Below are positions 19,393-28,822 of a stretch of 64,000 nucleotides of DNA, in pieces. The stretch spans positions 2,294,001 through 2,358,000 of the forward strand of contig NZ_CP170554.1 in the NCBI RefSeq assembly GCF_042701255.1. The letters are read 5' to 3'. Each line of letters begins with the position of its first letter. Position 1 is the stretch's first letter. Origin of the DNA: Tahibacter sp042701255. Lineage in GTDB: Bacteria; Pseudomonadota; Gammaproteobacteria; Xanthomonadales; Rhodanobacteraceae. The notes beneath the pieces were generated by a model. The model ran no database searches. It saw nothing but the letters and a program-made list of their open reading frames with translations, and was not told where the DNA came from. A program made the position numbers and the translations under genes.

Positions 19393-19641
19393 CGTGTCTG
19401 CGAGACGGGTCCGTTTGCCGTATCGACACACGTCCACGCGCCGGATTCCGCCCGCTTGGCCGCAGTTCGTTCGTTTCGCCGTGGCAAGTCCACGTATCGG
19501 ATTTCGCTCGCTTCGCCGCGGCAGGATGGCGCGATGCCGCAGGCACGGCACTTTGTCGCGACGCTGGCGGTCTATCGGCGTCTGGGCGGATACTCGCGTA
19601 TTGCGCCGCACGTCCCCGTTCTGCCGGAGAGCCGTCGTTCC
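19393..19641. other. Gap between the alpha operon and the dsbB-like gene
   Basis: Readable in several frames because of high GC, but none has a credible product. Two related stretches of about 34 bases (near 19429 and 19486, both starting GTCCACG) look like a degenerate direct repeat of unknown meaning. Confidence 0.35.
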
Positions 19642-20169
19642 ATGAAATTGAATCCGTTCGCCTGGTCGTTCCGCGTCCAATACCTGTTCGGCGCGATCTG
19701 CGTCGCCGCACTGCTGGGCTATGCCTTCTTCGCACAGTTCCAGCTCGGCAAGGATCCTTGTCCGCTGTGCATACTGCAGCGCGTCGCATTCTTCGCGATG
19801 GGCGTGTTCTTCCTGCTCGGCGCGCTGCACGGCCCGCGCGGCGGCGGCCGCAAGGTCTATGCATTCTTCGTCGCGATCGGCGGCATCATCGGCGCGTTGA
19901 TCGCCGGTCGCCACGTCTGGCTGACCCATCTGCCCGCCGACGAAGTGCCAGCCTGCGGCCCGGGTCTGAACTTCATGCTCGACACCTTTCCGCTGTCCAA
20001 GACCCTGCAGCTCGTGCTGACCGGCTCGGGCGAATGCGCCAAGGTCGACTGGAATTTCCTTGGCCTGTCCATGCCGGCCTGGTGCCTGATCTGGTTCGTC
20101 GGCCTGACCCTGTTCGCGCTGATCGCCGCCTGGCGCAAGCCGCCGCGGCCGTACGGTTTCATACGATAA
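19642..20169 (+). CDS. dsbB: Disulfide bond formation protein B (DsbB-like)
   Basis: 175 residues with four predicted membrane helices. DsbB reoxidises DsbA in the periplasm and passes electrons to quinone. The first periplasmic loop has a CPLC redox pair at residues 40-43, and the second has a cysteine in VPACGPG and another in SGECAKVDW, the second pair of the family. The ATG at 19642 precedes a normal N-terminus; the ORF opens much earlier without similarity. It stands alone between the alpha operon and the DAHP synthase gene. Confidence 0.9.
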   Translation: MKLNPFAWSFRVQYLFGAICVAALLGYAFFAQFQLGKDPCPLCILQRVAFFAMGVFFLLGALHGPRGGGRKVYAFFVAIGGIIGALIAGRHVWLTHLPADEVPACGPGLNFMLDTFPLSKTLQLVLTGSGECAKVDWNFLGLSMPAWCLIWFVGLTLFALIAAWRKPPRPYGFIR

Positions 20170-20260
20170 ATCGGCATATGCGGCGGCACCGGCGCTCATG
20201 CGCTTGCGTCGCCGCGACCGTGTGGCAAGATCGATTTCCGCATTGCAGCAAGGCCGCGTC

Positions 20261-21661
20261 ATGAGTCAGATCGAGCGTCAGATCCATCCCGTCCGCGAAG
20301 CCAAGGACTGGAGTCCCTCGTCCTGGCAGACCCGTCCGGCCGTACAGCAGCCGAGCTATTCCGACGCCGCCGAGCTCGATCGCGCACTGGTCAAGCTGCG
20401 CAATCTGCCTCCGCTCGTGACGTCCTGGGAAGTCATCGCACTGCGCAAGCAGATCGCCGAAGCTCAGGAAGGTCGCCGCTTCCTGCTGCAGGGCGGCGAC
20501 TGCGCCGAGAGCTTCGACGACTGTTCCTCCGCGCTGATCTCCAACCGTCTCAAAGTGCTGCTGCAGATGAGCCTCGTGCTGACCCACGGCCTCAAGCTGC
20601 CGGTCGTGCGCGTAGGCCGTTTCGCCGGCCAGTACGCCAAGCCGCGTTCGGCCGACACGGAGACTCGCGACGGCGTGACCCTGCCGTGCTATCGCGGCGA
20701 CATCGTCAACGCAGTCGAATTCACGGCCGAATCGCGCCGGCCGGATCCGCAGCGTCTCGTCGACGGCCACTCGCATTCGGCGCTGACGATGAACTTCGTG
20801 CGCGCGCTGATCGACGGCGGTTTCGCCGATCTGCACCACCCTGAGTACTGGGATCTTGACTGGGTCAGGTACTCGCCGCTGCAGAACGAATACCAGCGCA
20901 TGGTCGAATCCATCGGCGATTCGCTGCGCTTCATGGAAACCCTCCACGGCGCACCGATCGGCAGCTTCTCGCGCGTGGACTTCTACACGTCGCACGAAGC
21001 GCTGGTGCTGCACTACGAACAGGCGCAGACGCGCCAGGTGCCGCGCCAGTGGGGCTGGTTCAACCTGTCGACGCATTTCCCGTGGATCGGCATGCGCACG
21101 GCCGACGTCGATGGCGCCCACGTCGAATACTTCCGCGGCATCCGCAATCCGATCGCGGTCAAGGTCGGTCCTTCGGTCAAGCCGGATCAGCTCAAGCGCC
21201 TCGTCGCGACCTTGAACCCCGACAATGAGCCCGGCCGACTGACCCTGTTGCATCGCATGGGCGCCGAGAAGATCGAGCAGCACCTGCCGGCGCTGGTCGA
21301 GGCGGTCAAGGCCGAAGGCGCTCGCGTGCTCTGGAGCTGCGACCCCATGCACGGCAATACCGAGTCGACTTCGTCCGGCATCAAGACGCGCCGTTTCGAG
21401 AACATCCGCAACGAGCTCGAGCGTGCCTTCGACATCCATTCGGCCTGCGGCACGCGCCTCGGCGGCGTGCATCTGGAGTTGACCGGCGAGAACGTGACCG
21501 AATGCCTCGGCGGTGCGCGCGACCTGACCGAGACCGATCTGGCTCGTGCCTACAAGTCCAACGTCGACCCGCGTCTGAACTACGAGCAGTCCATCGAAAT
21601 GGCCATGCTGATCGTGCGCAAGCAGACGCAGAGCGCGCCGGTCACGCCGGCCGGCAACTGA
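20261..21661 (+). CDS. 3-deoxy-7-phosphoheptulonate synthase, class II
   Basis: 466 residues. Condenses phosphoenolpyruvate and erythrose 4-phosphate, the first step of the shikimate pathway to aromatic amino acids. This is the plant-like class II family, with SWQTRPAVQQPSY, LLQGGDCAESF, KPRSADTE, YRGDIVN, FYTSHEALVL, CDPMHGN and GGVHLELTGENVTEC motifs. These supply the metal and substrate ligands. The ATG at 20261 is preceded by AAGG; a GTG or ATG further upstream gives an Arg-rich tail not seen in the family. Monocistronic. Confidence 0.96.
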   Translation: MSQIERQIHPVREAKDWSPSSWQTRPAVQQPSYSDAAELDRALVKLRNLPPLVTSWEVIALRKQIAEAQEGRRFLLQGGDCAESFDDCSSALISNRLKVLLQMSLVLTHGLKLPVVRVGRFAGQYAKPRSADTETRDGVTLPCYRGDIVNAVEFTAESRRPDPQRLVDGHSHSALTMNFVRALIDGGFADLHHPEYWDLDWVRYSPLQNEYQRMVESIGDSLRFMETLHGAPIGSFSRVDFYTSHEALVLHYEQAQTRQVPRQWGWFNLSTHFPWIGMRTADVDGAHVEYFRGIRNPIAVKVGPSVKPDQLKRLVATLNPDNEPGRLTLLHRMGAEKIEQHLPALVEAVKAEGARVLWSCDPMHGNTESTSSGIKTRRFENIRNELERAFDIHSACGTRLGGVHLELTGENVTECLGGARDLTETDLARAYKSNVDPRLNYEQSIEMAMLIVRKQTQSAPVTPAGN

Positions 21662-22049
21662 GTCTCCGACCGCCGGGACGGCGGCCCTCGCCGATGGAAA
21701 CGACGCCGGCAGCGTTCGCGCTGACCGGCGTCGCCGTTTCTGCGCTGCTCTGCCGTAGCGGCCGTGTCGATGTCCGATGCTTCGCTGGATTCGGCGCGGC
21801 TTCGAACGAAGCAAAACCTCTCGCCGATCTCGCAGGCGGATTGCCGCGGCGACGTGTCAATCGCCTACGGCATCATCGCCGATCGCCGCATTGCCGATCG
21901 ACGTGTCGCGGCTCGCTGCGCGCAGCCCTCGTTCGTCATCAGCCACGCCAACCCCACGACCTAGGTCCCGAGCATGACTTTCGTCCTGTGTGTCCTGGCG
22001 CCGGCTCGCTATGCTGAGCTTTTGCCGGCTGGCATGGGGATGAACAGGC
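21662..22049. other. 388-bp gap after the DAHP synthase gene
   Basis: No convincing gene. A hairpin with arms CGACGCCGG (21701-21709) and CCGGCGTCG (21725-21733), followed by CCGTTTC, may be a weak terminator. The rest presumably holds the promoter of the amidohydrolase pair; no clear hexamers were found. Confidence 0.4.
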
Positions 22050-25000
22050 ATGGCGACACGACGGTTGAGAACCTGGACGGCGCTGGCGGCGGCGCTCGCG
22101 ACTAGCGCGGCCGGCTGGGTCGCGGCGGCGCAGCTGCCCGGCGTCGATCCTGTCGAGGGATTGCGCGACAAGACGCCGGGCCACATCGCGCTGACGCATG
22201 CGCGACTGGTGACGCGACCGGGCCAGGTCATCGACGACGGCATGCTGGTCATGCGTGACGGGCGCATCGTTTCGGTCGGCGCAGCGGCGACGCCGCCTGG
22301 CGACGCGCTCGTCATCGATCTCGGCGGCAAGACCGTGTTCGCCGGCTTCATCGATGCCGACAGCAACTACGCACAGCCTGCCGAAGCAGCGACGCCGGCC
22401 AATGCGCCGCCGGCCGTCGCGCAGCCGTATACGCCGGCGCCGCAGCAGGGTTCGCGTCACTGGAACAACAAGGTGCGGCCCGAGCGCGATCTCGCGCAGC
22501 AGCTGCAGCCCGATCCCAAGAAAGCCGAAGCGCTGCGCAAGCTCGGCTTCACGAGTGTGCTCAGTGCGCCGGACAAGGGCATCTTCCGCGGTCAGAGTGC
22601 GCTCGTGACCTTGAGCGACTCCACGCGCCTCAACGACGTGCTGCTCAAGCCGCGCGTGGCCCAGCATCTCGCGTTCGAGTTCAGCCGCTATCCGGCGGCC
22701 GAATATCCGGCCTCGCTGATGGGCTCCATCGCACTGATCCGCCAGACCTGGTACGACGCCGGCTGGCAGCGCGACTACCAGAGCTGGGCGGCCAAGAACG
22801 CGGGCGCGCAGCGCGCGCAGGTCAATCTCGCTCTCGATGCGCTGCAGGACAGCCTGGCCGCGCGCCAGCCGGTGGTCTTCGCCGCCGGCGACGAACTCGA
22901 CTACGCACGTGCACTCGCGGTCGCGAGCGAGTTCAAGCTCAAGCTCGTGATCGAAGGCAACGGCCGCGAATACCGCGACCTGGAACGCATCAAGGCCGCC
23001 GGCGTGCCGGTCATCGCACCGATGCCGCTGGTCGAAGCCCCGGCGATCGAAGACCCCGAGCGTGCACTCGACGTGGCGCTGTCGGATCTCGAGCACTGGG
23101 AAGCCGCGCCGTTCAATCCGCGCCGCCTCGCCGAAGCCGGCATTCCGTTCGCGTTGACCGCTGCGGGTCTCAAGAAACCCGAAGAACAGTTCTGGGCACA
23201 GCTGCGCAAGGCCGTGGCCAGTGGTCTCGACGAGCAGTACGCGCTGGCTGCGCTGACGGTGCAGCCGGCCAGCATGCTCGGCGTCGCGTCGCAGCTCGGC
23301 AGCCTGGAGCCCGGCAAGGCCGCGCAGCTCGTCGTCGCCGACGCGGACCTGTTCCGCTCCGACAAGGCGCGCATCTACGAATCGTGGATCGACGGCCAGC
23401 GCTACGTGCTGCAGGACAGCGCCGCGCCGGATCCGCGCGGCAGCTGGCAACTGCGCTGGAGCGGTGTGAACGGACCGGCTGCGCTCGACATCAGCGGCGA
23501 GCTCGCCGACCTGACCGCCAAGGCCGGCACTGTCAGCTTCCCGGCGACTTATGCAGGCCGCACCTTGACCCTGTATCCGCCGGGTTCGCTGATCGGTCTG
23601 CGTGCCGAGCGCGTCGCACTGAATCTTGAGCTCGGCGCCGCCGTCGCCGAAGGCCGCGGTCAGGCCGACGGCGAGCGCGAGTTCCGCGTCGATGCGACGC
23701 AGAGCGCGACGCGCGCACGCGCGACGGCCGCTGCCGCCGCCAGACCCGCTGCGCCGGCACCGGCGCGCTTCCCGGCCGGGGAGTTCGGCCGCGTGCAACT
23801 GCCGGCTGCGCAGAACGTCGTGCTGCGTCATGCGACGGTCTGGACCCAGTCGTCCCAGGGCCGTCTCGACGACGCCGATCTCGCGATCGCCGACGGCCGC
23901 ATCGTCGCGGTCGGCCGCGGCCTCAAGGCCCCGGCCGGTGCGATCGAGATCGATGCGCGCGGCAAGCACATCAGCCCCGGCGTCATCGACACGCACTCGC
24001 ACATGGCCGTGGCCAAGGGCGTCAACGAAGGCACGCATGCGGTGACCAGCGAAGTGCGCGTCGGCGACGTCGTCGACCCGACCGACATGAGCCTCTACCG
24101 CGCACTGGCCGGCGGCGTGACCAGCGCGCAGCTGCTGCACGGTTCGGCCAATCCGATCGGCGGCCAGGGCCAGGTCATCAAGCTGCGCTGGGGCGCCGAT
24201 GCCGACGGCCTGCGTTTCCCAGCCGCGCCGGCGACGATCAAGTTCGCGCTCGGCGAGAACGTCAAGCAGGCCAACTGGGGGCCGCAGTTCAACCGGCGCT
24301 ATCCGCAGACGCGCATGGGCGTGGAGCAGATCGACGCCGACAGCCTGCTCGCCGCGCAGGAATACGCCGCGGCGCTGGCCAAGCCGCACAAGGGTGCCGC
24401 GCCGCTGCGCCGCGACCTGCGCCTCGAAGCGCTGGCCGAAGTGCTCGCCGGCAAGCGCATCGTGCACATCCACAGCTATCGCCAGGACGAGATCCTTGCG
24501 TTCGCGCGGCTCGCCCAGCGCTTCAAGATCGTGCCGGTGTTCCAGCACATCCTCGAAGGCTACAAGGTCGCCGACGTGCTGGCCGAACTCGGCGCCGGCG
24601 CTTCGGGCTTCAGCGACTGGTGGGCCTACAAGATGGAAGTGGCCGATGCGATTCCGTACAACGGCGCGCTGCTGCAGTCGCAAGGCGTCGTCGCGAGCTT
24701 TAACTCCGACTCCGACGAACTCGTGCGCCATCTGAACACCGAAGCGGCCAAGGCGATCAAATACGGCGGTCTGTCCGAGACCGACGCGCTGAACCTGGTC
24801 ACCTTGAACTCGGCCAAGCAGCTGCGCATCGCCGACCGCGTCGGGTCGCTGGAACCGGGCAAGGACGCCGACTTCGTGCTGTGGAACGCGAGCCCGCTGT
24901 CGTCCTTCGCTCGCGTCGAGCAGACCTGGATCGACGGGCGCAAATATTTCGACCGCAGCGACGATCAGGCCGAACGCGCGCGCATCCAGACCGAACGCGA

Positions 25001-25196
25001 GCGTCTGATTGCGAAGATCCTGCCGGAGCGCGTCAAGGCGCTGGCGAAGAAGGACAAGAAAGACGCCGACAAGAAGGAGGCGGACAAGCCCGCCGAGGCG
25101 CCGGCCGATTTCGACCTGGTTCACTACGCGAACCTGCGCGGGCCCTATCACGACAGCGAGCCGGTCAACACCTGTTCGGCGCAGGAGGCGCACTGA
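22050..25196 (+). CDS. Secreted two-module amidohydrolase-family protein
   Basis: 1048 residues with an N-terminal signal-like segment ending near AAA-Q28. It holds two amidohydrolase-like modules. The first (about 45-450) has the beta-sandwich and GSLEPGKAAQLVVAD ending, but GFIDADSNYA replaces the metal-binding HxH, so it is probably inactive. The second (about 590-1000) has GVIDTHSHMAV (HxH), HIHSYRQDE and an SFNSDSDE aspartate, so it should bind metal. The Lys/Asp/Glu-rich patch near 1010 is a spacer. Proteins of this kind are annotated as imidazolonepropionase-like or PQQ-associated peptidase-like; the substrate is unknown. It overlaps the next gene by one base, so the two are coupled. 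Confidence 0.85.
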   Translation: MATRRLRTWTALAAALATSAAGWVAAAQLPGVDPVEGLRDKTPGHIALTHARLVTRPGQVIDDGMLVMRDGRIVSVGAAATPPGDALVIDLGGKTVFAGFIDADSNYAQPAEAATPANAPPAVAQPYTPAPQQGSRHWNNKVRPERDLAQQLQPDPKKAEALRKLGFTSVLSAPDKGIFRGQSALVTLSDSTRLNDVLLKPRVAQHLAFEFSRYPAAEYPASLMGSIALIRQTWYDAGWQRDYQSWAAKNAGAQRAQVNLALDALQDSLAARQPVVFAAGDELDYARALAVASEFKLKLVIEGNGREYRDLERIKAAGVPVIAPMPLVEAPAIEDPERALDVALSDLEHWEAAPFNPRRLAEAGIPFALTAAGLKKPEEQFWAQLRKAVASGLDEQYALAALTVQPASMLGVASQLGSLEPGKAAQLVVADADLFRSDKARIYESWIDGQRYVLQDSAAPDPRGSWQLRWSGVNGPAALDISGELADLTAKAGTVSFPATYAGRTLTLYPPGSLIGLRAERVALNLELGAAVAEGRGQADGEREFRVDATQSATRARATAAAAARPAAPAPARFPAGEFGRVQLPAAQNVVLRHATVWTQSSQGRLDDADLAIADGRIVAVGRGLKAPAGAIEIDARGKHISPGVIDTHSHMAVAKGVNEGTHAVTSEVRVGDVVDPTDMSLYRALAGGVTSAQLLHGSANPIGGQGQVIKLRWGADADGLRFPAAPATIKFALGENVKQANWGPQFNRRYPQTRMGVEQIDADSLLAAQEYAAALAKPHKGAAPLRRDLRLEALAEVLAGKRIVHIHSYRQDEILAFARLAQRFKIVPVFQHILEGYKVADVLAELGAGASGFSDWWAYKMEVADAIPYNGALLQSQGVVASFNSDSDELVRHLNTEAAKAIKYGGLSETDALNLVTLNSAKQLRIADRVGSLEPGKDADFVLWNASPLSSFARVEQTWIDGRKYFDRSDDQAERARIQTERERLIAKILPERVKALAKKDKKDADKKEADKPAEAPADFDLVHYANLRGPYHDSEPVNTCSAQEAH

Positions 25197-26473
25197 TGAA
25201 TCGTTTTTCCTTTGTTGCTTTTATCGCATTGTTTGCGGGTGTCGCCGCAGCCGACGAGCTCGTGCTCAGCGGCGCCGACCTGCACACCGTCAGCCACGGC
25301 GTCATCGAGCGCGGTGAAGTGCTGATCCGCGACGGCCGCATCGCGGCGCTCGGCGCCCGCGTCGATGCACCGGCCGGCGCTCAGCGCATCGATCTGGCCG
25401 GCAAGCACCTGTATCCGGGCTTCGTCGCGGCCGACAGTCTGCTGGGCCTCAGCGAGATCGACGCCGTGCGTGCGACCCTGGATTTCGCCGAAGCCGGCGA
25501 GATCAATCCGAACGCGCGTGCGCTGGTCGCGATCGACGCCGACAGCGAACAATTGGCCGTGGCCCGCTCCAATGGCGTGCTGACCATCCACGTGGTGCCG
25601 CGCGCGAGCGACAACGGCCTGCTGACCGGCCAGTCCGCGCTGATCAAGCCCGACGGCTGGACCTGGGAGCAGATGCGCCTGGTCGATCCGGTCGGCGTGC
25701 ACCTGTTCTGGCCGAGTTCGCGCATGCCGCCCTGGCTGCCGGCGCAGGCGCAGGAAAAGGCCGCCGAAGGGCTGAAAAAGAAACTCGGTGCGATCGATGC
25801 GGCGTTCAGCGATGCGCGCGCCTACCGCGCGGCGCGGCAGAAGTCCGGCAGCGGTACGACCGACCTGCGCTGGGAAGCGATGCTGCCGGTGCTCGAGCGT
25901 CGTCAGCCGTTGTTCGTGCATGCGGACGATGCGGTGCAGATCCGCGAGGCGCTGGCGTTCGCGGCGCGCGAGAACGTCAGGCTCGTGCTCGTCGGCGGCG
26001 TCGACGCCTGGCGTTTCGCGGCGACCCTCAAGGCGCGCGAGATCCCGCTGATCCTCGGCTCGTCGCACAACCTGCCGCTGCGCCGCTGGGAGTCCTACGA
26101 CACGATCTACTCCGCAGCCGGCAAGCTCGCCGCGGCCGGCGTGCAGTTCGCGATCGCCAACGACTCGGGTTCGTCGAACGAGCGCAATCTGCCGTATCAG
26201 GCGGCGAACTACGCGGCCTTCGGCCTCGACCGCGATGCGGCGCTGCGCGCGATCACCTTGACGCCGGCGGAAATCCTCGGTGTCGCCGAACGCCTGGGCT
26301 CTCTCGACGTCGGCAAGGACGCGACCCTGTTCGTCGCCGACGGCGATGCATTGGAAAACTTCACCAAGGTCGAACGCGCCTGGGTGCAGGGTCACGAGAT
26401 CGACCTGTCGAACCGGCAGACGCGGCTCTACGACAAGTACCGCAGCAAGTACGAGGGCAAGGCCAAGAAATAG
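25196..26473 (+). CDS. Secreted amidohydrolase-like protein, probably non-catalytic
   Basis: 425 residues with a signal peptide (MNRFSFVAFIALFAGVAAA). It is a third amidohydrolase-fold module with the N-terminal beta-sandwich (GEVLIRDGRIAALG), PGFVAADSLLG in place of the HxH metal site, and a typical RLGSLDVGKDATLFVADGD ending. The missing ligands suggest a structural or regulatory partner of the preceding protein. Its ATG overlaps the upstream TGA by one base, so both probably work as one complex in the periplasm. The substrate cannot be told from sequence. Confidence 0.85.
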   Translation: MNRFSFVAFIALFAGVAAADELVLSGADLHTVSHGVIERGEVLIRDGRIAALGARVDAPAGAQRIDLAGKHLYPGFVAADSLLGLSEIDAVRATLDFAEAGEINPNARALVAIDADSEQLAVARSNGVLTIHVVPRASDNGLLTGQSALIKPDGWTWEQMRLVDPVGVHLFWPSSRMPPWLPAQAQEKAAEGLKKKLGAIDAAFSDARAYRAARQKSGSGTTDLRWEAMLPVLERRQPLFVHADDAVQIREALAFAARENVRLVLVGGVDAWRFAATLKAREIPLILGSSHNLPLRRWESYDTIYSAAGKLAAAGVQFAIANDSGSSNERNLPYQAANYAAFGLDRDAALRAITLTPAEILGVAERLGSLDVGKDATLFVADGDALENFTKVERAWVQGHEIDLSNRQTRLYDKYRSKYEGKAKK

Positions 26474-26715
26474 ACGGCTGGTTGCCGGTTAGCCGCAGCT
26501 TCGAGGTCTCGTCCGCTCCGAGAACCACGGTCGGGAAGCCGGCGCAGTGATGTGGCTGTCGCTTCGACGAAGCCTGGGTTTCACAGCGCTGCAGACTTCG
26601 ATGTTGCAGTTCGGCTACACAGGCTGAGGTTTTCCAGGCTTTTCGTAGCGCTGCCGAGGTTCTTTTCGAAAGCGTTCGGTGCGTGCTTACGACGATCACA
26701 ACAAGCCAGAAAAGC

Positions 26716-26746
26716 AACCCCATCCCCCCCCATACCCTCCCCTTGA
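26716..26746 (+). repeat. Dispersed palindromic repeat, left copy
   Basis: 31 bases here are a perfect reverse complement of 28950-28980. The core, CCCTCCCCTTGA, continues beyond the insertion sequences as AGGGGAGGG, so the original locus was an imperfect palindrome. The target site of both insertion sequences. Confidence 0.8.
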
Positions 26747-27777
26747 CCTGATTAGCGCTGTGTCTCAGCTGCTGATTCTGGCGAGATCTAAAACGGCAGC
26801 ATTCTCAAGAGGATGCCGCCATGGCGATGAATCGGGTTCAGTTCCAGCGCAGCGTGTCCCTGCCGGCGTTCATGAAGCAGTTCGGCACCGATAGGCAATG
26901 CGAGCAGGCCATGGCGCGTTCGCGTTGGCCGGAGGGGTTTGTCTGTCCGAGCTGCAAGGGACAGCAGGCATCGACTTTCCGACGCGGGCGACAGACCCTG
27001 TGGCAGTGCCGTGACTGCCGGACGCAAACCAGTGTGACGTCAGGAACGCCGTTGGCGGACACCAAGCTGCCGTTACGGCTGTGGTGGTTGGCGATCTACC
27101 TGACGACGCAGGCCAAGAACGGCGTCTCGGCACTGGAGCTGAGTCGGCAACTGGGCGTGTGCTACCGCACGGCCTGGCGGATCAAGCACAAGCTCATGGC
27201 GGTCATGGCTCATCGTGAGATCGACCGGATCCTCCACGGCGTGGTGCAGGTGGACGATGCCTATCTGGGCGGCGAGCGCAGCGGCGTGGCCAATGGCCAG
27301 CAATGGGAAAACAAAGTCCCGTTCATCGCCGCTGTGGCCACCGAGCAAGGGCGGCCTCTGCACATCCGCCTGGATCCGGTTCCTCGCTTCAATCGGGAAA
27401 CCCTCAAGAACTGGGCACACCGCGCTCTGGCACCCGACGCCGTGGTCATCAGCGACGGCCTGTCCGCCTTCACCGGTATCGCCCAGGCCGGCATGGCCCA
27501 TGAGGCCGTCGTCACCGGCCGCGGCCGCGCTGCCGCTCAACAACCGCAGCTGCTCTGGGTCAACGTGATCCTGAGCAACCTCAAGACTGCCTTGAGCGGT
27601 ACCCACCACGCTTTGAAGTTCGCCAAGTACGGCGCTCGCTACCTCGCCGCCCATCAGTACCGCTTCAACCGACGCGTCGATATGGCGGCCATGATCCCGC
27701 GACTGGCTATCGCTCTGTTTGCCCTCGGGTCGCTCACCGAAACCGCTCTGCGCAGCTGAGACTCGGCGCTAATCAGG
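26747..27777 (+). mobile_element. IS1595-family insertion sequence, copy 1
   Basis: 1031 bp bounded by 25-bp imperfect terminal inverted repeats: CCTGATTAGCGCTGTGTCTC at the left, matching the reverse complement of the right end with two mismatches. The flanking TCCCCTTGA is duplicated at 26738-26746 and 27778-27786 (8 or 9 bp, depending on whether a shared T belongs to the element). It carries one transposase gene. It is identical to copy 2 except at base 27039. Confidence 0.92.
26821..27759 (+). CDS. IS1595-family transposase (ISXO2-like), copy 1
   Basis: 312 residues. N-terminal zinc ribbon (CPSC and CRDC), a helix-turn-helix (ALELSRQLGVCYRTAWRIKHK), then the ISXO2-like RNase H-fold domain with VDDAYLGG and ISDGLSAF as the first two acidic sites and NLKTALSGTHHALKF at the third. 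It moves the element by cut-and-paste or replicative transposition. Intact, so probably active. Confidence 0.93.
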   Translation: MAMNRVQFQRSVSLPAFMKQFGTDRQCEQAMARSRWPEGFVCPSCKGQQASTFRRGRQTLWQCRDCRTQTSVTSGTPLADTKLPLRLWWLAIYLTTQAKNGVSALELSRQLGVCYRTAWRIKHKLMAVMAHREIDRILHGVVQVDDAYLGGERSGVANGQQWENKVPFIAAVATEQGRPLHIRLDPVPRFNRETLKNWAHRALAPDAVVISDGLSAFTGIAQAGMAHEAVVTGRGRAAAQQPQLLWVNVILSNLKTALSGTHHALKFAKYGARYLAAHQYRFNRRVDMAAMIPRLAIALFALGSLTETALRS

Positions 27778-27791
27778 TCCCCTTGAAGGGG
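27778..27791. repeat. 14-bp overlap of two target duplications between the IS copies
   Basis: TCCCCTTGAAGGGG joins the two elements. Its left 9 bases repeat the left flank of copy 1, and its right 9 bases repeat the right flank of copy 2. It is the remaining target sequence, shared by two separate insertions. Confidence 0.85.
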
Positions 27792-28822
27792 CCTGATTAG
27801 CGCTGTGTCTCAGCTGCTGATTCTGGCGAGATCTAAAACGGCAGCATTCTCAAGAGGATGCCGCCATGGCGATGAATCGGGTTCAGTTCCAGCGCAGCGT
27901 GTCCCTGCCGGCGTTCATGAAGCAGTTCGGCACCGATAGGCAATGCGAGCAGGCCATGGCGCGTTCGCGTTGGCCGGAGGGGTTTGTCTGTCCGAGCTGC
28001 AAGGGACAGCAGGCATCGACTTTCCGACGCGGGCGACAGACCCTGTGGCAGTGCCGTGACTGCCGGACGCAAACCAGTGTGACATCAGGAACGCCGTTGG
28101 CGGACACCAAGCTGCCGTTACGGCTGTGGTGGTTGGCGATCTACCTGACGACGCAGGCCAAGAACGGCGTCTCGGCACTGGAGCTGAGTCGGCAACTGGG
28201 CGTGTGCTACCGCACGGCCTGGCGGATCAAGCACAAGCTCATGGCGGTCATGGCTCATCGTGAGATCGACCGGATCCTCCACGGCGTGGTGCAGGTGGAC
28301 GATGCCTATCTGGGCGGCGAGCGCAGCGGCGTGGCCAATGGCCAGCAATGGGAAAACAAAGTCCCGTTCATCGCCGCTGTGGCCACCGAGCAAGGGCGGC
28401 CTCTGCACATCCGCCTGGATCCGGTTCCTCGCTTCAATCGGGAAACCCTCAAGAACTGGGCACACCGCGCTCTGGCACCCGACGCCGTGGTCATCAGCGA
28501 CGGCCTGTCCGCCTTCACCGGTATCGCCCAGGCCGGCATGGCCCATGAGGCCGTCGTCACCGGCCGCGGCCGCGCTGCCGCTCAACAACCGCAGCTGCTC
28601 TGGGTCAACGTGATCCTGAGCAACCTCAAGACTGCCTTGAGCGGTACCCACCACGCTTTGAAGTTCGCCAAGTACGGCGCTCGCTACCTCGCCGCCCATC
28701 AGTACCGCTTCAACCGACGCGTCGATATGGCGGCCATGATCCCGCGACTGGCTATCGCTCTGTTTGCCCTCGGGTCGCTCACCGAAACCGCTCTGCGCAG
28801 CTGAGACTCGGCGCTAATCAGG
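27792..28822 (+). mobile_element. IS1595-family insertion sequence, copy 2
   Basis: 1031 bp, same orientation and same ends as copy 1. Flanked by TTGAAGGGG at 27783-27791 and 28823-28831. One base differs from copy 1 (A at 28084, G at 27039), a silent change in a threonine codon, so one copy arose very recently. Confidence 0.92.
27866..28804 (+). CDS. IS1595-family transposase (ISXO2-like), copy 2
   Basis: 312 residues, identical in protein sequence to the transposase at 26821-27759, with the same zinc ribbon and catalytic motifs. Intact reading frame. Its presence in tandem could allow either transposase to move both copies together, although nothing but 14 bp of target lies between them. 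Confidence 0.93.
   Translation: MAMNRVQFQRSVSLPAFMKQFGTDRQCEQAMARSRWPEGFVCPSCKGQQASTFRRGRQTLWQCRDCRTQTSVTSGTPLADTKLPLRLWWLAIYLTTQAKNGVSALELSRQLGVCYRTAWRIKHKLMAVMAHREIDRILHGVVQVDDAYLGGERSGVANGQQWENKVPFIAAVATEQGRPLHIRLDPVPRFNRETLKNWAHRALAPDAVVISDGLSAFTGIAQAGMAHEAVVTGRGRAAAQQPQLLWVNVILSNLKTALSGTHHALKFAKYGARYLAAHQYRFNRRVDMAAMIPRLAIALFALGSLTETALRS

Noticed and set aside
21939..25193. Minus-strand ORF of 1084 codons opposite the amidohydrolase genes
   Set aside because: Same cause: composition is typical of a shadow frame, and the plus-strand protein has clear domains, a signal peptide and coupling to the next gene.
26747..28822. Composite transposon made from the two IS1595 copies
   Set aside because: Only 14 bp of target sequence lies between the copies and each has its own target duplication, so there is no cargo and the insertions were separate.
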